In this document: piece after piece, positions 21,601 through 27,800 of the stretch
Numbering within the stretch: position 1 is the stretch's first letter
How the letters are laid out: every line of letters begins with the position of its first letter
NCBI GenBank assembly: GCA_964036275.1
Contig: OZ038437.1
Coordinates: 11,401,960-11,465,959 of the forward strand
DNA: 64,000 nucleotides
Direction of reading: 5' to 3'
Source: Litoditis marina
Lineage: Eukaryota; Nematoda; Chromadorea; Rhabditida; Rhabditidae
Position numbers and translations under genes: made by a program
Notes under the pieces: generated by a model
The model's database searches: none
Told to the model about the DNA's origin: nothing
What the model saw: only the letters and a program-made list of their open reading frames with translations

Positions 21601-23981
21601 TGAAATCTGATAATGCTAAAAAAAATTACTGAAAGTGGCAAATAGTAAGAGTAACTGAAACCTAAAACATTAAGAAAACATACTACAACTGGTAAAACGT
21701 TGAACATCAAAAGGCGAGGGAAAAACACGAAAACCGAAATCTACTCAAATCCAACAATAATTTCTAGCACATGCAACTTAGCAAAGAATGGTTTATACTC
21801 ATGAATATGAAAGCCTACGTGATGTAAAAAAAATTCACTACAAGTCAAATCAACGTGGTAGTAATTTTGCAGATAAATTTGAGTAATTGGTAAGATGCAA
21901 TAAAAAAACTTATATTCGATGGCAACTCTTTAGAACTAATAATAGTAAACTAGTTTTCAATTAGGTGATTTTGAGAAAATTGGTTCCATACCTTATCTAA
22001 AACCTTCAAAGCTTAGCCGCGTCCCCCCCCTTAAACCGTTCAATTGTTAATCTAGAAAGCCCACCTTATACCTTGAACACGTAATCATTATTGTATTTAT
22101 CGGATATCTTCTTCAGGTAGCTGGCGCCGACCATTTATTTGTGGCGGCTAGCAAGAAGACAACAAATGCCACCCCGCTGTTCCATACTGTCAGTACGGTG
22201 CCAGTTATGACGTCATCACACGTGAGATGTCGCCTCTATCGCGCCATTCTCGGTTTGGGAGATGTGCAGGCGAATTTGATGTATATGGGTGAGTTTGGTA
22301 AATTGTAGTTTAAAGTAGGACGATTATGTGGTCCAATCGCAACGCTTCAGTCCTTTAAACTGCAATACATTTTCCAAATGCAGTTTAAAGGACCGTTGAC
22401 ACGGGATTGGTCCACATAATCGTCCTTCTTCAACTTCCCCCTCTGCATCATTCAGGTCGTGAATTTATAGTTTCACCTGGTTGGAGCACGTTTTTGTGTT
22501 GTTTGAACCAGTTTTCTCGCATCGAGTATAAATATTAAGTAATAATATGGTACAAAGTATACATTCTTATGAAAATTGGACCTCAAATAATCTTCAGACG
22601 ATTCGTGTGTGATCTACCGCCGTGCGCGTGGTGCCGCCGACCCGCTGAATGACTTGGGGGACGAACTATCGGAGCCAAGACTCATCAGCAGGTGTTGTAC
22701 TTATTAATGATAATAGTTATAATAATAATAATAATAATCTAACGTTCAATCATTTCGGCATTTGCTCCTCATGACCGAGCCGCGACTCATCGGCAGGTAT
22801 AAATAAAAGTCCTGATCATTCCAACATGTGCTTCTACAGTAGGCTGTTAAACTAACACTCCAAAGTTGTTCAAATAGTACAAATAGTGATTAAAGTTCAG
22901 AAAACGACGTTTTTTCAGCAAAACCACGGAGTTTTACGTACTTCATTATCTGATTCTTCAGCAAAACAAAACTGAACTTCCAATTGTTTCAATAAATACC
23001 TAATTTAGTTGAGTTTCATGTGAGCTCACGCATTATTTATTTGATCGAAAATCAATATTCTATGTCTCCATTCAGATATCTGTCTCCCGGTCCGGAAATG
23101 TTCACCGTCGCCGAACTTTCGCCAAACAGTGACGTCATCCAGCAGGTGAAGGTTGGTGTTTGTAGTTTGTAGTTTAGCCGCACGAATTAATGTGTTTGTC
23201 ACTTTTGTGGTACACATATACAGCCAAAGTGTTGTTTACCGGGTTTTTATGTCTCGATTGGTACGTTTTCAATTTGTCTCCGGTTTGAGTCGATTAACAA
23301 TCAAGGTTTATGATAATATTGTGGGTAGTTTGGAAGTTTCACGTTTTTTTCAGGTGCCAGGCTTCGCAAAGACGGGAGCAGCTCTTTCCATCCAAATCGA
23401 GGCGATGGAGCGACAACTGAAAATGATACTCGAAGGAAAACCGCACTCGATCGATCTCAAGTTGGTTTTGATATAGTTTAAGATTGTTTCTTGCTCATCA
23501 AACGGTTTTTCGAGAAACGAGTGAACTGGGAATTTCACAACAATTGATCGATGTCAAATTGGTTTTTGATCTCGTTTTAGCAGAGTCTTTCTTGCTCATC
23601 AAACTTTTTCGTTCGTTTATCATGCTAAAAGACGACAGTGTCATGAAAACTGCTTTGTATTTAATTAATATTTCACACTGTGAAACAAAAAAGGCAAAAA
23701 TCTAGCGTTTTTGCGGTGTTTTTTTAGTTGTTTCTCTAATTTGTTACTCTTCCAGGTATCAAAACATCGAGCGAGATCTGCACTACCTGCTGCAAAATAT
23801 CGAACGCACGTTGAGATGCGTGACTCCCTTCGATTCGCGAGTTTTGATTGGAAAAGAAGGTGTCACGTTGCCCTATGGGTGGAGGGAACGCGGAGTTTCA
23901 ACGGAACATGGAGGTCCCGGGGCTGTTTCAGAAGGAGAGATGGAAAACCAGGCAGATGTGCCTATGATTGAAGCGATGTAG
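700..23981 (+). CDS. Polinton/Maverick-type protein-primed family-B DNA polymerase homologue, 39 exons, catalytic motifs degenerate
   Basis: Exons: 700-705, 962-1077, 2027-2102, 2732-2794, 3293-3445, 3975-4099, 4681-4774, 5139-5298, 5642-5709, 6227-6295, 6889-6978, 7654-7753, 8426-8543, 9040-9167, 9706-9821, 10312-10407, 10881-10991, 11412-11512, 11886-11951, 12604-12715, 13538-13623, 14067-14222, 14478-14612, 15006-15159, 15341-15421, 15695-15807, 16471-16570, 17446-17552, 17961-18096, 18431-18509, 19023-19153, 19294-19398, 20019-20159, 20749-20859, 22117-22288, 22598-22691, 23076-23151, 23354-23460, 23756-23981. All junctions are GT-AG and phases agree, giving 4278 bp (1425 residues, stop TAG). 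In order the protein has an N-terminal region with the Polinton-type layout, Cys/His knuckles at about 390-505 (YCEDCRVTFYSRQC, MCSKCNKTY), exonuclease-like and palm domains. It also keeps a GCYWHAHGC segment and TGTWTTHEMELALDMGY at about 1059-1075. The usual acidic residues are changed: Exo I reads FFHVK (522-526), Exo II THDIPQACSDRIL (614-626), motif A YRDISGLP (962-969), motif C YMDDSCVIY (1257-1265). By family knowledge such a protein would replicate an element; here I infer a domesticated host gene, probably not catalytic. Homology is sure; function is unknown. The exact start is less sure because the first exon is only six bases. Confidence 0.88.
1255..1425 (-). mobile_element. hAT-type MITE, copy 1
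   Basis: This member of a ~170-bp family has terminal inverted repeats CATACACCAGTAAGGT/ACCTTACTGGTGTATG and internal CGGACTACTTTTTG and AAATCGGTCTACTTTTGATG. It is flanked on both sides by the 8-bp GGGACGAG, a perfect target duplication typical of hAT elements. It has no coding capacity and lies in an intron of the polymerase-like gene. Confidence 0.9.
1833..2002 (+). mobile_element. hAT-type MITE, copy 2
   Basis: Same family as the element at 1255. It is flanked by the 8-bp TTTCCTAC on both sides. It ends only about 24 bases before the exon-3 acceptor. Confidence 0.9.
2166..2405 (+). mobile_element. Non-autonomous element with internal hairpin (family C)
   Basis: About 240 bp from AGGTGCCATCCTGAGATGGT to GAAAACCCGGTTAAAC. 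In the middle GCATCCATTGGCT and AGCCAATGGATGC can form a hairpin. A second copy in inverse orientation lies at 15829-16034. A poly-C tract of about 18 bases has grown inside this copy. Confidence 0.8.
2967..3122 (+). repeat. Decayed upstream duplicate of the exon-5 5' edge
   Basis: The stretch repeats the intron end, TTTCAG acceptor and first ~50 bases of the coding exon at 3293. The shared text includes CTGGTACTACAGTAACCGCG. The matching intron part (AAAGACCCTGTTTCGCAATT) lies about 220 bases apart in the two copies. This copy runs out of similarity after the CTCCTACCAG codons and then meets a stop, so it is not a full exon. Confidence 0.85.
3793..3818. repeat. Perfect 26-bp palindrome
   Basis: The sequence is a perfect inverted repeat with no spacer, centred on CCCCGGGG and flanked by nested GGTACC sites. 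It lies in the intron before exon 6. No wider homology was seen in the window. Confidence 0.9.
4160..4283. mobile_element. Palindromic MITE (family TTAAAGAAGGACGA), copy 1
   Basis: An almost complete foldback of ~120 bp with arms TTAAAGAAGGACGATTATGT and ACATTATCGTCCTTCTTTAA. The inner arms are CAGTCCTTTAAACTGCAATA and CGGTTTAAAGGACCG. It is non-coding and intronic. Confidence 0.85.
5895..6185. repeat. Foldback/tandem element built of AAGCAACCGGGTTG units
   Basis: At least seven alternating direct and inverted units of the type CAACCCGGTTGCTTTTGTAA and TTCTTTACAAAAGCAACCGG make this ~290-bp stretch highly self-complementary. It lies in the intron between exons 9 and 10. Confidence 0.8.
6423..6552. 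mobile_element. Palindromic MITE (TTAAAGAAGGACGA family), copy 2
   Basis: The arms GGACGATTATGTGCTCCAAT and ATTGGAGCACATGATCGTCC identify this copy, in the intron after exon 10. Confidence 0.85.
7279..7303 (+). repeat. Decayed upstream duplicate of the exon-12 5' edge
   Basis: TTTTTCCAGGACCACCT followed by AGTGGTAACTA repeats the acceptor and first bases of the exon at 7654 with one change. It reaches an in-frame TAA at once. A palindromic MITE (7512-7634) sits between the two copies. Confidence 0.75.
7512..7634. mobile_element. Palindromic MITE (TTAAAGAAGGACGA family), copy 3
   Basis: The same foldback, with GGACGATAATGTGAACCAAT and GGACCACATAATCGTCCTTC. It ends about 19 bases before the exon-12 acceptor and separates that exon from its decayed edge copy. 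Confidence 0.85.
7786..7925 (+). mobile_element. hAT-type MITE, truncated copy
   Basis: The internal family sequence (GTCCGACTAAGCGACAAAAAG, AAAAGTAGACCGATTTTT) is present but the right terminal repeat is eroded. No target duplication can be seen. Confidence 0.75.
8038..8297. mobile_element. GGTAACC foldback MITE, copy 1
   Basis: Ends GGTGAATTCTATATCTAACC and GGTTAATTGTAGAATTGGCC; the interior is packed with GGTTACC/GGTAACC half-sites in both directions. It is an intronic copy with no coding capacity. Confidence 0.8.
8567..8738 (+). mobile_element. hAT-type MITE, copy 3
   Basis: Same family; the flanking 8-bp TGTGTACT occurs on both sides (the right terminal base is altered). Confidence 0.88.
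9201..9370 (+). mobile_element. hAT-type MITE, copy 4
   Basis: Same family; flanked by AACATACC on both sides. The left terminus has drifted to CAAAAACCAG. Confidence 0.85.
10126..10295 (-). mobile_element. hAT-type MITE, copy 5
   Basis: Same family; flanked by CGTATACA on both sides. It ends about 16 bases before the exon-16 acceptor. Confidence 0.9.
10592..10723. mobile_element. Palindromic MITE (TTAAAGAAGGACGA family), copy 4
   Basis: The same foldback, with TTAAAGAAGGACGATCATGT at the left arm. It lies immediately upstream of the exon-17 edge copy. Confidence 0.85.
10731..10768 (+). repeat. Decayed upstream duplicate of the exon-17 5' edge
   Basis: TTTCAG plus GTGAGAATACGGTCCTACCC and GACGGAGCCC mirrors the acceptor and start of the exon at 10881 (GTCGAGAATACCATTTTACC, GACGGCGCCC). 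Similarity stops after about 35 bases and the copy then enters an ACGTG-rich stretch. Confidence 0.75.
11699..11869 (+). mobile_element. hAT-type MITE, copy 6
   Basis: Same family; flanked by CCTATTGA on both sides. It ends about 16 bases before the exon-19 acceptor. Confidence 0.9.
12332..12587. mobile_element. GGTAACC foldback MITE, copy 2
   Basis: Same family (GGTGAATTCTATATGTAACC to CCGGTTAGTTGTAGAATTGG). It abuts the exon-20 acceptor, which begins 16 bases later. Confidence 0.8.
12739..12922 (-). mobile_element. hAT-type MITE, copy 7
   Basis: Same family; flanked by AACACAGG on both sides. It begins 24 bases after the exon-20 donor. Confidence 0.9.
13767..13833 (+). repeat. Decayed downstream duplicate of the exon-21 3' edge
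   Basis: A diverged copy of the end of the 13538-13623 exon includes the CAGATTGTTCAAGGG junction and a second GGTTAGG donor-like sequence. It lies in the following intron. Confidence 0.6.
13928..14055 (+). mobile_element. hAT-type MITE, strongly decayed copy
   Basis: TACACCAATATGGTCGGACT, GTGAAAATTCAATGATTTT and ATCGGCCGATT resemble the family in order. The right end is lost into the exon-22 acceptor region. Confidence 0.5.
14290..14465 (+). repeat. (GA)n purine-rich array
   Basis: Interrupted GA/GAAA/GGGA repeats in the intron between exons 22 and 23. The frames that open through it are low-complexity noise. Confidence 0.9.
14890..14920 (+). repeat. Decayed upstream duplicate of the exon-24 5' edge
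   Basis: TTTTCAGAAGTTTCATGGAA then GCTTCTCTTG resembles the real acceptor and exon start at 15006 (TTCAGGAATTTCATGGAAGA then CGCTTCTCTTG). An internal block of about eight bases is missing in this copy. Confidence 0.65.
15829..16034 (-). mobile_element. Second copy of the family C element
   Basis: It is the reverse-complement relative of 2166-2405, sharing AGTGAAGGGGTCA, GATCGCTCTTGTTGCAAAA, the CCATTGG hairpin and ACCATCTCAGGATGGCACCT. It lies in the intron after exon 26. Confidence 0.8.
16634..16810 (+). repeat. Three tandem decayed copies of the exon-27 3' edge and donor
   Basis: The real exon ends ATGAACAATTGCTCGTTTGTG followed by GTCAGT at 16571. Copies with donor-like followers occur at about 16634-16686 (GTTAGT), 16708-16761 (GTAGGT) and 16766-16810 (GTGAGT after a one-base shift). 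All lie in the same intron, with a period near 60-80 bases. They are diverged enough to have lost a good coding frame. Confidence 0.8.
17008..17283. mobile_element. GGTAACC foldback MITE, copy 3, with target duplication
   Basis: The termini CGGTGAATTCTATATCTAAC and GTTAGTTGTAGAATTGACCG are near-perfect inverted repeats. They are flanked by CGCATTG on both sides (7-8 bases, depending on the terminal base), consistent with a hAT-type insertion. Confidence 0.85.
18522..18691 (+). mobile_element. hAT-type MITE, copy 8
   Basis: Same family; flanked by GTTTTACT on both sides. It starts 12 bases after the exon-30 donor. Confidence 0.9.
19155..19262 (+). repeat. (GA)n purine-rich array
   Basis: A short array in the intron between exons 31 and 32, close to both splice sites. 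Confidence 0.85.
19426..19595 (-). mobile_element. hAT-type MITE, copy 9
   Basis: Same family; flanked by AGTATGCT on both sides. It lies just after the exon-32 donor. Confidence 0.88.
19799..20000 (-). mobile_element. tRNA-like MITE/SINE, copy 1
   Basis: A ~200-bp family. In element orientation it starts TATAGTCGTCGCCAACGG, carries a tRNA-like A box (TAGCGCAGTGGTTAGCGC) and B box (GGTTCGATTCC), and ends GACAGAAATTTATAAATTTG then GCACTCACTATA. The two ends are imperfect inverted repeats (TATAGTNNNTGCCAA). This copy ends 18 bases before the exon-33 start. Confidence 0.82.
20259..20545 (+). repeat. Downstream duplicate of the exon-33 3' edge, split by a MITE
   Basis: 20259-20296 and 20470-20545 together match the end of exon 20019-20159 and its intron start (AAATTGGAC, GAGAACCCG, GTCAGGAAGAT, GTGAAACGTG). 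The copy is interrupted by the hAT-type MITE at 20297-20469. The 8-bp CCCGGTTG appears on both sides of that insert, while the real exon has the corresponding CCCGATTG only once. Confidence 0.88.
20297..20469 (-). mobile_element. hAT-type MITE, copy 10, inside an exon-edge duplicate
   Basis: Same family; flanked by CCCGGTTG on both sides. The insertion target is itself a duplicate of the 3' end of exon 33, so the exon serves as an empty-site control. Confidence 0.92.
20553..20721 (+). mobile_element. hAT-type MITE, copy 11
   Basis: Same family; flanked by GTTCTGTA on both sides. It ends 27 bases before the exon-34 start. Confidence 0.9.
20937..21145 (+). repeat. Two downstream copies of the exon-34 3' edge and donor
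   Basis: The exon ends ATGCAAATCAAGGAGATTCGG with GTTAGTTC following. Copies occur near 20939-20965 (AATCAGGGAGATTAGG then GTAAGTTC) and 21056-21100 (ACGCAAATCAAGGAGATTCGG then GTTAGTTC). Each is followed by similar ACTACAAA/TACAAA-rich intron text. Confidence 0.85.
22311..22432. mobile_element. Palindromic MITE (TTAAAGAAGGACGA family), copy 5
   Basis: The same foldback, in the intron that splits polymerase motif C (between exons 35 and 36). Confidence 0.85.
22762..22812 (+). repeat. Downstream duplicate of the exon-36 3' edge and donor
   Basis: ACCGAGCCGCGACTCATCGG then CAGGTATAAATA copies the real exon end GGAGCCAAGACTCATCAGCAG and its GTGTTG donor at 22692. An (ATA)n microsatellite separates them. 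The copied donor is at least as good as the real one, so alternative use is conceivable. Confidence 0.75.
23542..23612 (+). repeat. Downstream duplicate of the exon-38 3' edge and adjoining intron
   Basis: TTGATCGATGTCAAATTGGT and TTCTTGCTCATCAAAC repeat the exon end, donor and intron start at about 23445-23505 (CGATCGATCTCAA then GTTGGT, TTCTTGCTCATCAAAC). The unit is about 90 bases. Confidence 0.75.
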
Positions 23982-24597
23982 ATTTAATTGTGGAAGGTTT
24001 ATACTAATTTTAATATTGAATACGGATTTGTAGATATTGTTAACGGAAATAACCTCCAAGGTGTTTTATTTTTGTTTTATGAGAGGGAGATATGGTCGAA
24101 GCGGGTATATGATGTTTTTGTAGTTTGATCATCTCGTGTTTTGGTGTTAGTTGAAAATTGTTGGTAGATCAAACTACAATATAATTTGGTTTCGTCATAT
24201 TCAGATTGTATGAAGTTTTGTATATATTTTTAACGGAAGTAGCCTCCAAGGTTCATGTATTACTGACGGGTTGTGAGTAGAACATTTTTATACAAAAATC
24301 AATATTATTTCATTATTGTTTTATTATTACTCTTATCATATACCGGGTATGTGTTGAATATTATATTGTTATAATAACTTTGTATTTTCTACAAATTATT
24401 TTTCCCAATGTTGGTACAGAACAATATGTGATTGAATGATCAGTTAATAAATTATATGTAATTTCCTGATGAGCATATTCAGATTACACATTACATTTGA
24501 AAATAGTTTTTTTTTTGAAAAGCGTCTGAAACAGTATGTACAGTTAGGGGAGCAACATTCGTTCCATAGTAAATGGAAAGACTTTCAAACGATAGGC

Positions 24598-24720
24598 TTA
24601 AAGAAGGACGATTATGTGGTCCAATCGCAACCCTTCAGTCCTTTAATCTGCAATACATTTTTCAATTGCAGTTTAAAGGACCGTTGACACGGGATTGGTC
24701 CACATAATCGTCCTTCATTA
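24598..24720. mobile_element. Palindromic MITE (TTAAAGAAGGACGA family), copy 6
   Basis: The same foldback. It lies in the short gap between the convergent 3' ends of the polymerase-like gene and the first ACOT-like gene. Confidence 0.85.
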
Positions 24721-24827
24721 AGCATCCAAATGTTACAGTAAAACAAATAAGAAAAGGGTTGCAAAAGGAAACATGCTCGACAAAATTGGTAATTCATGGA
24801 TTAAGCAGAAAATCTTCAAGCCATTAA

Positions 24828-27800
24828 CTATAACTTGCTGTGCGTATTGAAAATGACAGTTTCTCGCTCCCAATCCGGCATTTTTGGCGGAGTGCCAAGG
24901 TGTTTTTTGAAGAAGTCGACTGTACGTTGCCATGAACCTTCCTGGCTTTTAGCGTGTAGAACAACCTCACCGCCGTACGCACAGTAGAAACCTGGATATA
25001 CCGTAGTTTTTCAGTTCTAGGCCCACTATTGAAAGTTTATCTAGTCAAAAACATAAATTTTTCCGATAAAACGTGACAACAAATAGAAAAAAATTCTTTT
25101 TAATGTTTTATGGTTCAAAAATTTCATTTTCGGGTAAGTATTCATGGTGTTAATACTCGTACACAGGGTATTTTGGAGGTACAAGCTAGAAAACTATAAG
25201 AAAATCAATACCCATGTTCTACCTTATGTTTACAGAGCGGAGAAGTAATGGTAAACTGAATGTGGTGTCAAAAATCAATAATGTATATTTCACCTTGAAA
25301 CTTCGCGTAGACAATGTCGTGGTGGGGAAAGTAGGGAGGTTCCATGATGTGGCCGCCGTTCACGAAGTCGATCTGGACAAAGATAAAAGTTGCTTTTTTC
25401 TCCCACTATGTCCCTATCTCTCGTTACCCTTCTCCCTCGCTCTCTTTTATTTCCTCTCTCTTTCTCATGCTCCTCCTTTCTTTATTTCTCTCACCCCTCT
25501 TTCTATCTCGATCTTCTCTACTCTCTCTTTCCCTCTGTCTCTCTCCCTCCCTTTTTTCGCTCTCTTCTCTATCGTTCTCTCTCTTTCTTGCTCACATCTA
25601 TATGTTTTCTTTTTCTCTTTCCTCTATCCCCCCCCCCCCTTCTCTCTACCAACCTCCACTGAATCATGACCAGTTTCCCGCAATGCATGATACTTCTCCA
25701 GTGCACACTTGATAGAGGGATTCGTCAAGTCATCCATGGAAGCCTGAAAGTTTTATGGTTAAGTATATGAATAATAAATTTTCACTTCTGCATGATTTTT
25801 TGTTGCAGAAGGTCTCAACGAAATCATTTTCGAAAAATAGGAGAACTCGGTAATCGCGGTTCAGGACTATCTACACGAGCTCAAGTACAAGGGAAATTTG
25901 AAAAAAAAGTTTAGGCTGAAACGGTGTTGCCGTATGAAAGTCATTACTACCTTGAAAACCATCGTCATTAACCAACCACGATACCAGATAAGCCAGATTC
26001 TCAATCTGAGTCACTCAGTGCTTATTCGAATGACTACTATAGTCGTCGCCAACGGAAAGGCGGGAGGGTACTGTATATCTCACTTTCCGCTGTGTACGCA
26101 CACATGTCTTCGATTCCAAAGCTTGCCTGTTATGTGCTCTAATAGCGCACTGGTTAGCGCCCTGCTTCGAAACTTTTGCTCGCAGGTTCGATTCCGGCGA
26201 GCGACAGAAATTTATATTTTTGGCACTCACTATATTTGACCTACCATAAATCTATAGACAACATCATTGATCACCCATTCGATTTGAAAAACAAGACTGT
26301 TTGACCCACCACAATCCGTTCACTTAATCAGAACGAAATATGGAACACAACGTACAAAGTACACAATAAAGAAGATCAACATTTGACCTACCACAAATCG
26401 ATATGCAACATCCTTGGCCGCCCATTCGTAGGGAATCCTGGCTTCTACAGCTTCTCTACCTGTGCCCATTGGTTTTTCTGTGCACAGAATCCCGTTTATA
26501 AACCGGGTCAACGAGTAGTCGATTCTGAAAAGTTGTAGTTTGATAAGACAAAAACTACAAATGGAATAGATTGCAATGAAGTAACCGTGCATGCCTGAAT
26601 TTTCGTGTATAGTCACGTGAAATGTAAGAAGACATCAGGCGAGATAGAAATCTCTCGAAAACCTAATGAGATACCTCATGAACAATATCTCATGAACTTC
26701 TCATGAGATCCTATTGATTGATATGCTACAACATTAGAAGCTCACGTGTAGCTCATGACGTGTTCATGAGAATCTCATGAGAAACTCGTATTAACTTCTC
26801 ATGATGTTGGACGGATTCTACGCCGCCAGAGTTAAGGAATGTGGCATGAAAAGTTTGCAGCAGCAGATAAATATTCAACTGTTACCATACTATTCCATTT
26901 GCTTCTAGTATATACTTATCATAATTTCTGCTGGGTGCAAAGGTTGACGTAAGAACAATTAGGACTATGCACTTCTCGACAGTTCAGGAAACTCACATTG
27001 ATAGTGGTAGAGGCTTTCCGTGTTCTTGGATAGGCAGGTAGTGGTTCGGCATGACCGGTCCGTTGATTGAAACCACTGCTTTGATCTACAATTCGTTGAT
27101 ATTTTTCCATAATTCAATACATTCTTCACTTGACACATAGTATCACGTGGTGTTCTCTCAAACTTCTTACTCTATTTGTACTTTGAACGAGGAAGGGCAA
27201 GCTTCGGGAAGCGAAGAAACTATGTAGATTTAACATAAAGTTCAAGTTGACAGATACAAAAAACTGTTATAGTCTCTTCCATTCCTACTGAGACTCCTAC
27301 AGTAGGATTTCGAAACTTCCAAGACGTTTTGCTCGCTCACTTTTGATCGCAGAAGTTGAGGATTTTCGTGCCTCATTCTCCTCCTCAGGTAGAGTAAATA
27401 TACGAGAGCTTTTTCTATGAACTACATTTTCAGCTTCATAATAGCCTTTGGAAAGTCTGTAAGGTTACTGTAGGAGTCTCAGTAGGAATGGTGGGAACTA
27501 TATATACGTCGTACAATTGAAGAAAAATCAACAGGGCAAACGTACCCTTTTCTTTTCAACCTTTCTCTCCATTTTCCCTCTTGGAGTGCCACATATTATG
27601 TGAAAAGTCACCTGTTTAATGGCGATCAAAATTCTAGTCTATTCTATTCTCTAGATATAGAAGTAGTCAGACAGTGTTTCACATCCAAAACCCGTACTAA
27701 TTATACATGACTTACCGGCAAGTTTAGCGCGATTATAGAGAAAAGATGGGTCAGACATTACGCTATTAACAGACAACCAGCCACACTAGATACGGTTAAA

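Noticed and set aside
1..24600. An intact Polinton/Maverick transposon around the polymerase
   Set aside because: No integrase, packaging ATPase, capsid or protease frame and no long terminal inverted repeats are visible, and the polymerase is split by 38 introns.
26120..26215. Genuine tRNA genes in the repeated tRNA-like cores
   Set aside because: The A and B boxes are present, but no proper acceptor or anticodon stem closes, and the sequences are part of a multi-copy element.
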